Part shown: positions 9,310 to 17,258 of the stretch, piece by piece
How the letters are laid out: every line of letters starts with the position of its first letter
How positions within the stretch are numbered: position 1 is the stretch's first letter
NCBI GenBank assembly: GCA_003452915.1
Contig: DMMZ01000042.1
Span: 7,739 to 71,738, forward strand
Origin: Clostridiales bacterium
GTDB lineage: Bacteria > Bacillota > Clostridia > Oscillospirales > CAG-382
Reading direction: 5' to 3'
Length of the DNA: 64,000 nucleotides
The notes under the pieces: generated by a model
Told to the model about the DNA's origin: nothing
Seen by the model: only the letters and a program-made list of their open reading frames with translations
Databases searched by the model: none
Position numbers and translations under genes: made by a program

Positions 9310-10611
9310 TTGAAAAGAAAACTTGCTTTAGTTTTCGTGCTGATACTCTTAATTACCGGTTGTAAAAATAACAACGTAAGTAATGACGACAGCAGTACCC
9401 AGGCAAGCGACATCTTGGAAAGCGAACAACAATATTTTGACAATAATTCATTATTAGAGATTGCAAAGCAACTTTTGGAAAAGGATAAACTTTTAACCGA
9501 CCTATTTGTCGGAGGAATACTTACGGAACTGGTTGATGTAAGTGGTAAAAATCCTGCTAATTTTACATCAGCAACAAGCAGTGAATATGAGGATTTTTAT
9601 GTTATTGAAAAGCTTTTATCCTCAACCTATTCGGTTTCTGGAGGAGTGATTTCGAAATATCTAGGTTTTCCCGAATATGGCTATAAGTCAATATTATCTA
9701 TCGAAGGAAAGACCTATTTCAGCTTTCACTTTATAGATGATTTTGCTGGAATTGATATAAATTCGATTTCGCTTTCCGATGGTGAAAATGAAAATGTAAA
9801 GATAATCACCGCAGGTGAATATACACTTGCAATGATATATGACGGCAGCGAATGGCTGCTTGAGGATAGTATTTATTTTCTATACAAACAAAAAGAAGAT
9901 ACAAAAGAAACCGACCTTATTTTTCCTTTGATGAACAATGGTACAGCAAAAGCACTTTCGGGTAAAATACTCGTGGTTGAGATTTTTATAAGCGATAAGG
10001 ACACTAGTTTTTCCGATGAGGATAAAGCAGAATTTGAAGCAAAAATCAGCGATGGAATTAATTATCTCAAAAAAACTGCAGAAAAATACAACAATACCTT
10101 AGAAATAGATTACAAACAGCGTTCTTATACACATAAATCGGAAATTAACTTTATTGATGATCATTATGCTTTTGATTTTGCTCTAGCTAAAACAAGTTTT
10201 AAAAATCTTGATAAATATATAAATGATAATTATGATACCTCAATATATGACAGTTATTTTGCTGTACTCTGCGTAGACAAAAAAGGTGACGGTTATGCTA
10301 TTCCCTTTGTAAAGGGTGAGGCTGATGTTTTTTATAGCGAACGATTTGTACTTTTTACAGATGACAGTTCGGGAGATATAGCAAAAAATATACTTTCGCT
10401 TTTCGGAGCTGAAACACAGACAGATGAATACCTTACAGAGCTTTATGAAAAATACAGTAAGAATGATATTATGCTCGGAACAGATATCCAAAATGCGGAA
10501 ATAAGCGAATTTACAGCTTATCAGACAGGTATGACCAAATTTCTTGATAAGCAGTTCTATGCCTTTTATGTAACCCAAGACGAAGAGCTGGATACAAGTT
10601 TTATCAATTAA
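9310..10611 (+). CDS. Lipoprotein, possible inactive zincin-like domain
   Basis: The protein has 433 residues and a lipoprotein signal peptide with lipobox LITGC (cysteine 18). I chose TTG at 9310. The in-frame ATG at 9298 lies 1 base after AAAGGA, too close for initiation, whereas the TTG is 12 bases away and starts the signal peptide cleanly. The C-terminal half contains NILSLFGAETQTDEY, which looks like the zincin motif HEILHLFGAEDYY with the histidines lost. This is my inference and could be coincidence. The gene is separated from the DUF2344 gene by its own promoter and the structured leader, and pyrH follows in 40 bases. The exact role is unknown. Confidence 0.7.
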   Translation: MKRKLALVFVLILLITGCKNNNVSNDDSSTQASDILESEQQYFDNNSLLEIAKQLLEKDKLLTDLFVGGILTELVDVSGKNPANFTSATSSEYEDFYVIEKLLSSTYSVSGGVISKYLGFPEYGYKSILSIEGKTYFSFHFIDDFAGIDINSISLSDGENENVKIITAGEYTLAMIYDGSEWLLEDSIYFLYKQKEDTKETDLIFPLMNNGTAKALSGKILVVEIFISDKDTSFSDEDKAEFEAKISDGINYLKKTAEKYNNTLEIDYKQRSYTHKSEINFIDDHYAFDFALAKTSFKNLDKYINDNYDTSIYDSYFAVLCVDKKGDGYAIPFVKGEADVFYSERFVLFTDDSSGDIAKNILSLFGAETQTDEYLTELYEKYSKNDIMLGTDIQNAEISEFTAYQTGMTKFLDKQFYAFYVTQDEELDTSFIN

Positions 10612-10660
10612 AATAATGAATAGTAATTTTAAAAGCAAATATTAAAAGGATGTGGCGCAA

Positions 10661-11392
10661 TTGAGAGACATAGATAACAAAAATGTTGTTTACAAACGTG
10701 TACTTTTAAAATTAAGCGGTGAGGCACTTTCTGGTGATAACGGAAATATTCTTAACGGTATTTTTCTTGAAAAGGTCAGTGCTGAAATAAAGAAATGCGT
10801 TGATATGGGTGTTCAGTTTGCTATTGTTATCGGAGCAGGGAATATCTGGAGAGGTTCTAGACAGAACGGACTTAACATCGACAGAGTACGCGGCGACCAC
10901 ATGGGAATGCTTGCAACCGTTATAAATTCACTTGCGATGCAGGATTATCTTATAAAAGCCGGACTTAAAACACGTATTATGAGTGCTTTTGAGATACAAC
11001 AGGTCTGTGAGCCGTATTCTCAGTATAAGGCAATAGATGCGCTTGAAAGTGGGGAAGCTGTTATTATTCCCTGTGGAGTGGGATATCCGTTTTTTTCGAC
11101 CGATACGGGAATGGTCTTAAGAGCCGCTGAACTTAACTGCGACATTGTATTATCGGCAAAAAATGTTGACGGTGTTTACGATAAAGATCCGAACGAATAT
11201 CCCGATGCAAAGAAATATGATTCTGTAACTTTTGATCAGGTATTAAAACAGAACATTAAAGCGATTGATGTTGCTGCATCTGCGATGGGTAAGGAAAATA
11301 ATTTGAAGATAATTGTTTTTGCACTTGAAAACCCACAGAACATAACAAAGGCTATAATGGGCGAGAACATAGGTACAATTTTGAGCAATTAA
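10661..11392 (+). CDS. pyrH: Uridylate kinase (UMP kinase)
   Basis: PyrH phosphorylates UMP to UDP in pyrimidine synthesis. It is a hexameric amino-acid-kinase-fold enzyme usually inhibited by UTP. Visible motifs are KLSGEAL near the N-terminus, VIGAGNIWRG, GDHMGMLAT and the FSTDTG.V.RAAEL block. I set the start at TTG 10661 (243 residues). GTG 10652 directly abuts AAAAGGA, and the same TTG arrangement recurs at uvrA, ispG and the gene before. frr follows after 33 bases. In most Firmicutes rpsB-tsf lie immediately upstream; here they are on the other strand at the far end of the window. Confidence 0.95.
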   Translation: MRDIDNKNVVYKRVLLKLSGEALSGDNGNILNGIFLEKVSAEIKKCVDMGVQFAIVIGAGNIWRGSRQNGLNIDRVRGDHMGMLATVINSLAMQDYLIKAGLKTRIMSAFEIQQVCEPYSQYKAIDALESGEAVIIPCGVGYPFFSTDTGMVLRAAELNCDIVLSAKNVDGVYDKDPNEYPDAKKYDSVTFDQVLKQNIKAIDVAASAMGKENNLKIIVFALENPQNITKAIMGENIGTILSN

Positions 11393-11425
11393 ATAGTTTT
11401 ATATAAACAGTAAGGAGAAAAATCT

Positions 11426-11980
11426 ATGAAATTTGACACTACACTATACGAAGAAAAAATGAAAAAGACTATATCCGCACTCAGCGAGGAGTTAGGCGGA
11501 ATCAGGGTGGGAAGAGCAAGTGCTAAGGTACTTGATAAAATTAAAGTGCCGTATTATGGTTCAATGACCTCACTTGACGGTGTTGCAACTGTTAAAGCAC
11601 TTGACGCAAGAACCCTGTCGATTACACCGTGGGAAACATCTGTATTAAAAGAAATAGAAAAAGCTATTCTTGCATCAGATTTAGGTATTAATCCACAAAA
11701 CGACGGAAAAATGATAAGATTGGTATTCCCATCCTTAACCGAGGATCGCAGAAAAGATTTAACCAAACAAGTCGCAAAGATGGGCGAAGAAGCAAAGGTT
11801 GCTCTCAGAAACATACGCCGTGATGCTAATGAGAAGGCAAAAGAACAAAAGAAAAGCTCCATCCTTACCGAAGATGAGGAAAAATCAGCAGAAAAGAGCA
11901 TACAAGACCTTACAGACCGTTTTATAAAGGAAATTGATGTTGTTGTTGACAAGAAAGACAAAGAGATTCTGGAAATATAG
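11426..11980 (+). CDS. frr: Ribosome recycling factor
   Basis: RRF splits post-termination ribosomes together with EF-G. The 184 residues are the standard length. The N-terminal part has GGIRVGRAS, followed by LDKIKVPYYGS, the mixed domain with SITPWE, and the C-terminal helix region with RRDANEKAKEQ. AAGGAG lies 8 bases before the ATG. The gene sits between pyrH and uppS as in most bacteria, and is almost certainly co-transcribed with them. Confidence 0.97.
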   Translation: MKFDTTLYEEKMKKTISALSEELGGIRVGRASAKVLDKIKVPYYGSMTSLDGVATVKALDARTLSITPWETSVLKEIEKAILASDLGINPQNDGKMIRLVFPSLTEDRRKDLTKQVAKMGEEAKVALRNIRRDANEKAKEQKKSSILTEDEEKSAEKSIQDLTDRFIKEIDVVVDKKDKEILEI

Positions 11981-12036
11981 TTTATAAATATAATTATTTC
12001 ATATTGCACCTTTATAAAAGGATTTGATCATATTTT

Positions 12037-12747
12037 ATGCAAAAAAACGATATTGACATACCGAAAGTAATACCAAAGCATATAGCGATTATTATGGATG
12101 GTAACGGACGATGGGCACGGAAACGTGCCCTGCCACGTACTGCCGGACATAAGGCAGGGTTTGATAATTTTATTGAGACAGTCAGAGTGTGCGGCCGTAT
12201 TGGTGTTTCGTATTTGACTGTCTATGCTTTTTCCACTGAAAATTGGAGGAGGGAAAAGGGCGAGGTTGATGAACTAATCAGGCTAATGAACAATGGTATT
12301 ACAAGGTTTTTGCCTGAAATGCAGGAGAATAATATAAAATTACGTATTTTAGGCGACTTGTCAATGTTTGATGAAAAATCTCGTACAATGCTTGAGGACA
12401 GTGTTAAAATACTCTCGGGCAATACAAAAATGGTATTGTCAATCTGCCTTTCTTACGGTGGCAGAAATGAGATTTTACAGGCAATAAATAGAATTATAGC
12501 TGAAGGTAATTCTAAAAATAACATAACCGAAAAAGAATTCGAGAGCTACTTATATACTTCTGATATTCCTGATCCCGATCTTATAATCCGCACAAGCGGA
12601 GAGATGAGAACATCCAACTTTCTATTATGGCAGAGTGCATATTCAGAGTATTATTTTACTGACGTTCTGTGGCCAGATTTTAAAAAGGGTGAATTTTACA
12701 AGGCAATCGAGGAATATAATTCGAGAAATCGAAGGTACGGAAAGTAG
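12037..12747 (+). CDS. uppS: Undecaprenyl diphosphate synthase
   Basis: UppS adds isopentenyl units in cis to farnesyl diphosphate to make the C55 lipid carrier for cell-wall synthesis. Conserved blocks are visible: HIAIIMDGNGRWA with the catalytic Asp, RTAGHKAG, TVYAFSTENW, DPDLIIRTSGEMRTSNFLLWQSAYSEY (given only as landmark blocks) and a C-terminal FNSRNRRYG-like end. The 236 residues are normal. The ribosome site AAAAGGATTTGATCA has a long spacer to the ATG. The stop codon lies inside a hairpin that begins the hairpin array before cdsA. Confidence 0.96.
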   Translation: MQKNDIDIPKVIPKHIAIIMDGNGRWARKRALPRTAGHKAGFDNFIETVRVCGRIGVSYLTVYAFSTENWRREKGEVDELIRLMNNGITRFLPEMQENNIKLRILGDLSMFDEKSRTMLEDSVKILSGNTKMVLSICLSYGGRNEILQAINRIIAEGNSKNNITEKEFESYLYTSDIPDPDLIIRTSGEMRTSNFLLWQSAYSEYYFTDVLWPDFKKGEFYKAIEEYNSRNRRYGK

Positions 12748-12910
12748 TCTTTCAGACTACTTATAGAGAATGATAAATCATTCTCCGCTGTCGCCAGTAT
12801 AAAGCGAATTTATCCAACTTTTCACAGAGAATGATAAATCATTCTCCGCTATTCCCAGTATGTAAACAGAATTTATGTAACTTTTTACAGAGAATGACAA
12901 GTCATTCTCC
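12742..12910 (+). repeat. Three-unit tandem hairpin array between uppS and cdsA
   Basis: Three units of about 61-63 bases each carry a nearly perfect palindrome: GAGAATGATAAATCATTCTC at 12766-12785 and 12827-12846, and GAGAATGACAAGTCATTCTC at 12890-12909. The third copy changes a T-A pair to C-G on both sides, keeping the stem. Between palindromes the units share a diverged CCAGTAT...AATTTAT..AACTTTT..CA spacer. A separate hairpin (AAGTAGTCT-TTC-AGACTACTT, 12742-12762) overlaps the uppS stop. None is followed by a T run, so these are not typical terminators. Confidence 0.8.
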
Positions 12911-12985
12911 GACATTTCCATTATAAAAAGTGAGATTTTATCAACATCCGAATATGTAAATATATAGAAAATTAAGAGGTTTGGA

Positions 12986-13774
12986 ATGCAAAAAAGAGTT
13001 CTTACCGGTGTTATCGCTATATTGATTTTTTTACCGGTATTATTTTATTCTAATACTATAATTTTCCCGATAACACTTGCTTTTCTTGCAGGTGTAGCTG
13101 TGTATGAATTCGCAAAATGCGTCGGCTTTTCGGGCAAAGTGTTATATGTGGAATTTCCTGTAATTTTAATAGCGGCTGCTCTTCCGATATTTGCAAGGTA
13201 CAAGCCTGAGTGGCTTGGAATTGCCGGTCTTTTAGTTTTTATATATCTTCTTTTTTTAATGGTACTAGGCTTTGGGAAAATTGATATCCCTGCGGCTACA
13301 ACAATGTTGTTCGGATTCATTTATACTTCTGTTGCACTAGCTTTACTTGTTTTGGTGAGGGACATGGCACCTGCAAGATATGCTCTTATTTTTATAGCAG
13401 CGTGGAGTACCGATACCTTTGCATATTTTGGCGGCTTTTTACTCGGTAAAAGAAAGTTATGCCCAAGATTAAGTCCAAAAAAGACGATAGCAGGAGCGAT
13501 ATCTGGAATTATTGGTGCTGTTTTTTGTTTCACAGTTTTCGGGTTGGTTATAGTTTCTGCAGGTGGTAGTTTTCCGTTTTTAAAATACTGCCTGATAGCA
13601 ATCCCTGCAAGTATAGCTTCTCAGTTAGGTGATCTTTCTGCTTCGGCAATAAAAAGACATTATGGCATTAAGGACTACGGAAATATTTTTCCAGGTCATG
13701 GGGGAGTGCTGGACAGATTTGACAGCATACTGCCACTCTCAATAGGAGCATATATTATTTTGAGTATTATATAA
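12986..13774 (+). CDS. cdsA: Phosphatidate cytidylyltransferase
   Basis: CdsA makes CDP-diacylglycerol from phosphatidate and CTP, the branch point of phospholipid synthesis. The 262-residue protein is very hydrophobic, with about eight membrane segments, and carries the CdsA signature near the C-terminus (SQLGDLSASAIKRHYGIKD, then FPGHGGVLDRFDS) with the metal-binding Asp residues. The gene follows uppS after 238 bases filled by the hairpin array and precedes dxr by 30 bases. Confidence 0.96.
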   Translation: MQKRVLTGVIAILIFLPVLFYSNTIIFPITLAFLAGVAVYEFAKCVGFSGKVLYVEFPVILIAAALPIFARYKPEWLGIAGLLVFIYLLFLMVLGFGKIDIPAATTMLFGFIYTSVALALLVLVRDMAPARYALIFIAAWSTDTFAYFGGFLLGKRKLCPRLSPKKTIAGAISGIIGAVFCFTVFGLVIVSAGGSFPFLKYCLIAIPASIASQLGDLSASAIKRHYGIKDYGNIFPGHGGVLDRFDSILPLSIGAYIILSII

Positions 13775-13804
13775 CTTTATATATAATTTAAGGAAGTTTT
13801 TTAA

Positions 13805-14932
13805 ATGGTTAAGGATATTGTTATACTCGGCTCAACAGGCTCGATAGGAACACAGGCGCTTGAAGTTGCAAAACGGCTAGACTTGAATGTAAAAGCACTT
13901 TCGGGTTATAATAACGACAGCCTTTTAGAGGAACAATGCCGTCTTTTCAAGCCCGAATTTTGTTGGGTTTGCAATGAGAAATATAATAGCCTTAAAATAG
14001 CACTAGCGGATACAAAAACTAAGGTTATTACAGGTGATGAAGCGCTTGAAACAATTGCATTTGAACAAAAAGCAGACCTGTTATTAAACTCACTTATGGG
14101 CATAAGGGGTCTTAAACCTACACTTGCCGCAATTGAAAGCGGAAGGCAGATCGCTCTCGCCAACAAGGAAACTCTGGTTGCCGGCGGTGAGGTAGTTATA
14201 AAAAGAGCAAGCGATAAGGGTATAAAAATCCTTCCCGTTGACAGCGAGCATTCTGCAATTTTCCAGTGTCTTCAGGGCGGAGTTAAGCCGAAAAAAATAT
14301 TGTTAACAGCGTCGGGTGGTCCTTTTTACGGAAAAAAACGTGCCGAATTAGAGAATATTACCCCTGCCGATGCGCTAAAGCATCCCAACTGGAGCATGGG
14401 AGCAAAAATAACTATTGATTCTTCAACATTGATGAATAAAGGACTTGAGCTGATAGAAGCTGTACATCTATTTTCTGTCGCTCCCGAGGATATAGAAGTA
14501 ATAATTCACAGGGAGAGTATCATACATTCTATGGTAGAATTCTCTGACAATGCTGTTATTGCACAACTTGCCAAGCCTGATATGCGGTTATGTATTCAAT
14601 ACGCGTTAACATACCCAGACCGTTTGGAATGCTCTGTTGAGAGAATGGATTTCTGTTCTGTCGGTGCGTTTACCTTTGCAAAACCGGATGAAGAGACATT
14701 TACATTGCTGCCATTGGCAAGAGAAGCAATAAAAAAAGGTGGAAACCTTCCGGCTGCGGTAAACGGTGCTAACGAAGCTGCGGTTGCGTTATTTTTAAAT
14801 GGTAAAATAAAGTATCTTGATATTTTTGATAAGGTTCAAAGAGCTTACGAAAACTCAGAATTTATTAAAAATCCCACTATTGACGACATAATGGAAACAG
14901 ATAAGGCAGCAAGAGAATTTGTTAATATATAA
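13805..14932 (+). CDS. dxr: 1-deoxy-D-xylulose 5-phosphate reductoisomerase
   Basis: Dxr converts DXP to MEP with NADPH, the committed step of the MEP isoprenoid pathway. The start VILGSTGSIGTQALEV is the nucleotide-binding loop. LPVDSEHSAIFQC and the GGPF loop (SGGPFYG), followed by HPNWSMGAKITIDSSTLMN, form the active site and metal site. The 375 residues fit the family. ispG and ispE, later steps of the same pathway, are also in this window. Confidence 0.97.
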   Translation: MVKDIVILGSTGSIGTQALEVAKRLDLNVKALSGYNNDSLLEEQCRLFKPEFCWVCNEKYNSLKIALADTKTKVITGDEALETIAFEQKADLLLNSLMGIRGLKPTLAAIESGRQIALANKETLVAGGEVVIKRASDKGIKILPVDSEHSAIFQCLQGGVKPKKILLTASGGPFYGKKRAELENITPADALKHPNWSMGAKITIDSSTLMNKGLELIEAVHLFSVAPEDIEVIIHRESIIHSMVEFSDNAVIAQLAKPDMRLCIQYALTYPDRLECSVERMDFCSVGAFTFAKPDEETFTLLPLAREAIKKGGNLPAAVNGANEAAVALFLNGKIKYLDIFDKVQRAYENSEFIKNPTIDDIMETDKAAREFVNI

Positions 14933-14940
14933 TTATTTTA

Positions 14941-14978
14941 CCAACGATAATAATTATTACTTTAAAAAAATTCGTTGG
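14941..14978 (+). promoter_or_regulatory. Hairpin beside the rseP ribosome site
   Basis: CCAACGA (14941-14947) pairs with TCGTTGG (14972-14978) across a 24-base AT-rich loop. Its right arm touches the start of the rseP ribosome-binding region (GGAGAAAAAGG). It may tune translation or mark a processing site; no T run follows. Confidence 0.4.
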
Positions 14979-14992
14979 AGAAAAAGGTATTT

Positions 14993-16078
14993 ATGTCAGG
15001 TATTTTATCATCAATTTCTACGATTTTAATTACAGTATTTATCTTTGGCTTACTCATTTTTATTCATGAGCTGGGGCATTACATTGCAGCTCGCCGCTGC
15101 GGTGTGGGTATAATTGAATTTGCAATAGGAATGGGTCCTAAAATAATTAGCTGGGAAGGTAAAGTAAATACCTTTTCTATCCGTGCTTTTCCTATCGGCG
15201 GCTTTGTAAGCATGGTCGGAGAGTATTCCGATGAAATAGAAGAAAAAGACAAGGGTAAAGTTCCTCTTGACCAAAAACCTGTATGGCAGCGTGCTATTAT
15301 TGCTTTGTCAGGACCGGTTATGAATTTGGCATTAGGTTTCGTTATAATGAGCTTGCTTGTTATAACCGGAGATAATATCTATACAACAACGGTTTCAAAA
15401 TTTAATGAGGGTGCAACAAGTTCTCAAAACGGACTTATGATTGATGATGAAATTATTGAAATAAACGGTAAGAATGTTTATGTTTTTACTGATATGTATT
15501 ATAAAATAGCAACTGACGGAATCGAACCGCTTGATATAACAGTCTTAAGAGACGGAGAAAAGGTTCAGCTATATAACGTTCAGTTTCCCACAGAGAACAA
15601 TAAGGGGGTAAATTTCGGTACACTTGATTTTAAAATAAACTCTGAGAAAAAAACGGTCGGTAATGTTTTGTACCAGTCCTTTTATCAGTCAATTTCATCA
15701 GTATATATGACCATAGATCAACTTGCAGATGTTATTAAAGGACGATATGGAGTTGATGCCATATCAGGTCCTGTCGGTATCGGTAACGAGATAGGTAATG
15801 TTATTGAACAAGGAATTAAAAGTGATGAAGTAACGTTCGGTGATACAGTCCGAACCCTTTCGACTTACCTTGTATTAATAACAATTTCACTCGGAATATT
15901 CAATTTACTGCCAATTCCCGTGCTTGACGGTGGAATGCTTCTGTTTTGTCTGATAGAGGCTATAAGGAAAAAACCGATTAATAAAAAGGTTGAACGTTCA
16001 ATAAGTGCTGTTTTCATGGTACTTTTATTGACTGCTACGGTGTTGATATTCTTCAAGGATTTTATAAGTCTATTTTAG
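14993..16078 (+). CDS. rseP: Site-2 intramembrane zinc metalloprotease (RseP/RasP)
   Basis: RseP-type proteases cut transmembrane segments of anti-sigma factors and signal peptides. The first membrane segment carries HELGHY, the zinc-binding HExxH. The PDZ region follows (GLMIDDEIIEINGKNV), then the LPIPVLDGG motif that provides the third zinc ligand, and a final membrane helix. The start is the ATG at 14993 (361 residues) because AAAAAGG lies 5 bases upstream. The gene is between dxr and ispG, the common order in Clostridia. Confidence 0.95.
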   Translation: MSGILSSISTILITVFIFGLLIFIHELGHYIAARRCGVGIIEFAIGMGPKIISWEGKVNTFSIRAFPIGGFVSMVGEYSDEIEEKDKGKVPLDQKPVWQRAIIALSGPVMNLALGFVIMSLLVITGDNIYTTTVSKFNEGATSSQNGLMIDDEIIEINGKNVYVFTDMYYKIATDGIEPLDITVLRDGEKVQLYNVQFPTENNKGVNFGTLDFKINSEKKTVGNVLYQSFYQSISSVYMTIDQLADVIKGRYGVDAISGPVGIGNEIGNVIEQGIKSDEVTFGDTVRTLSTYLVLITISLGIFNLLPIPVLDGGMLLFCLIEAIRKKPINKKVERSISAVFMVLLLTATVLIFFKDFISLF

Positions 16079-16186
16079 AGGTAAATTTGAAAATAAATTT
16101 TCAAATGCGGTTTTGTGCTTTAAAAAAGAACAATTCCCGCTATCAATTTCTCGTTGTTTAATATTGATAATAGGAATGGTGATTTT
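16077..16186 (+). promoter_or_regulatory. Candidate structured RNA leader, copy 2, before ispG
   Basis: It starts at the rseP stop and repeats the blocks of copy 1: hairpin ATTTGAAAA-TAAA-TTTTCAAAT (16085-16106), GCG-GTTTTG-TGC (16107-16118), ACAATTCCC (16130-16138) and GGAATGGTGA (16173-16182). Here ATTCC plus TATCAAT (16033-equivalent arm at 16133-16147) pairs with ATTGATA plus GGAAT (16163-16177), a 12-pair helix with a 3x3 internal loop that contains the ribosome site. The 4-codon reading frame ATG GTG ATT TTT TGA (16176-16190) overlaps the ispG TTG. Confidence 0.55.
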
Positions 16187-17242
16187 TTGAAACGGCGAAA
16201 ATCTGATATTGTAAACATAGGAAACATTCAAATAGGCGAAACAAACCGAATTGCTGTTCAGTCGATGACAAATACGCCAACCTCTGACAGGGAAGCCACA
16301 CTCAGGCAAATAAAACAGCTTGAGGAAGCAGGCTGCGATATTGTCCGATTTACTGTAAATAATATGGATGCGGTAAGGAATATAGCATATTTCCGTGAAA
16401 ATACGACTATTCCGTTGGTTGCGGATATACATTTCGATTATAAACTGGCACTTGAAGCCGCTCACGCCGGAATTTCTAAAATAAGAATAAACCCGGGAAA
16501 CATTGGCAGTGACGAGAGAATAAAAAAGGTTGCCGACATTTGCAGAGAGAAAAGTATTCCGATTCGGATCGGTATAAACAGCGGTTCGCTTGAAGAAAAT
16601 ATTCTAATAAAATACGGTTCACCGACACCCGAGGCACTCTGTGAGAGTGCCTTAATGGCAGCTAAGACACTTGAAAGATTCGATTTTAACAATATTGTTT
16701 TATCCGTAAAGAGTTCAGATGTTATTACCATGATACAAGCCAACAGATTGATTGCCGAGAGAAGCACATATCCTCTGCATCTCGGAGTTACCGAGACAGG
16801 CACTGCAAGATACGGAATTATCAAGTCCTCGGTAGGAATCGGTGCGTTACTTGCTGATGGAATAGGAGATACTGTACGTGTTTCGCTCACGGACGACCCT
16901 GTTAATGAGGTTAAAGCTGCAAATTATATTCTTCGTTCGTTAAAGTTAAAAAAAGGAATAAACCTTATTGCTTGTCCCACTTGCGGAAGAACCGGTATTG
17001 ACCTTATTCCGATAGCTAATAAGCTTCAGGACGAGCTTGATAAGATAACCTGTGACAAACAAATTAATGTTGCATTGATGGGTTGTATTGTAAACGGTCC
17101 CGGTGAAGCCAGAGAAGCCGATGTAGGCGTTGCAGGCGGTAAGGGAGAAGCGGTTTTGTTCAGAAAAGGTGAAATTATCAGGAAAATAAACGAAAACGAA
17201 ATTATAGAGATATTATTAAGCGAGATAAGGCAGTTGTTATAA
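16187..17242 (+). CDS. ispG: 4-hydroxy-3-methylbut-2-enyl diphosphate synthase (flavodoxin)
   Basis: IspG reduces MEcPP to HMBPP using a 4Fe-4S cluster, the penultimate MEP step. The protein has 351 residues from the TTG at 16187, giving the family N-terminus KRRKSDIVNIGNIQIGE. The barrel has the QSMTNTPT block. The C-terminal cluster ligands are in LIACPTCGRT and GCIVNGPGEAREAD. Upstream in-frame codons are not preceded by a ribosome site, whereas AGGAATGG lies 8-14 bases before this TTG. That ribosome site lies inside the leader helix described above, so translation may be controlled. polC follows after 16 bases. Confidence 0.95.
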   Translation: MKRRKSDIVNIGNIQIGETNRIAVQSMTNTPTSDREATLRQIKQLEEAGCDIVRFTVNNMDAVRNIAYFRENTTIPLVADIHFDYKLALEAAHAGISKIRINPGNIGSDERIKKVADICREKSIPIRIGINSGSLEENILIKYGSPTPEALCESALMAAKTLERFDFNNIVLSVKSSDVITMIQANRLIAERSTYPLHLGVTETGTARYGIIKSSVGIGALLADGIGDTVRVSLTDDPVNEVKAANYILRSLKLKKGINLIACPTCGRTGIDLIPIANKLQDELDKITCDKQINVALMGCIVNGPGEAREADVGVAGGKGEAVLFRKGEIIRKINENEIIEILLSEIRQLL

Positions 17243-17258
17243 ATAGAGGATACATAAA

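Noticed and set aside
12766..12909. Regular repeats that could suggest a CRISPR array
   Set aside because: Only three palindromic units with diverged but related spacers and no cas genes. It is a hairpin array.
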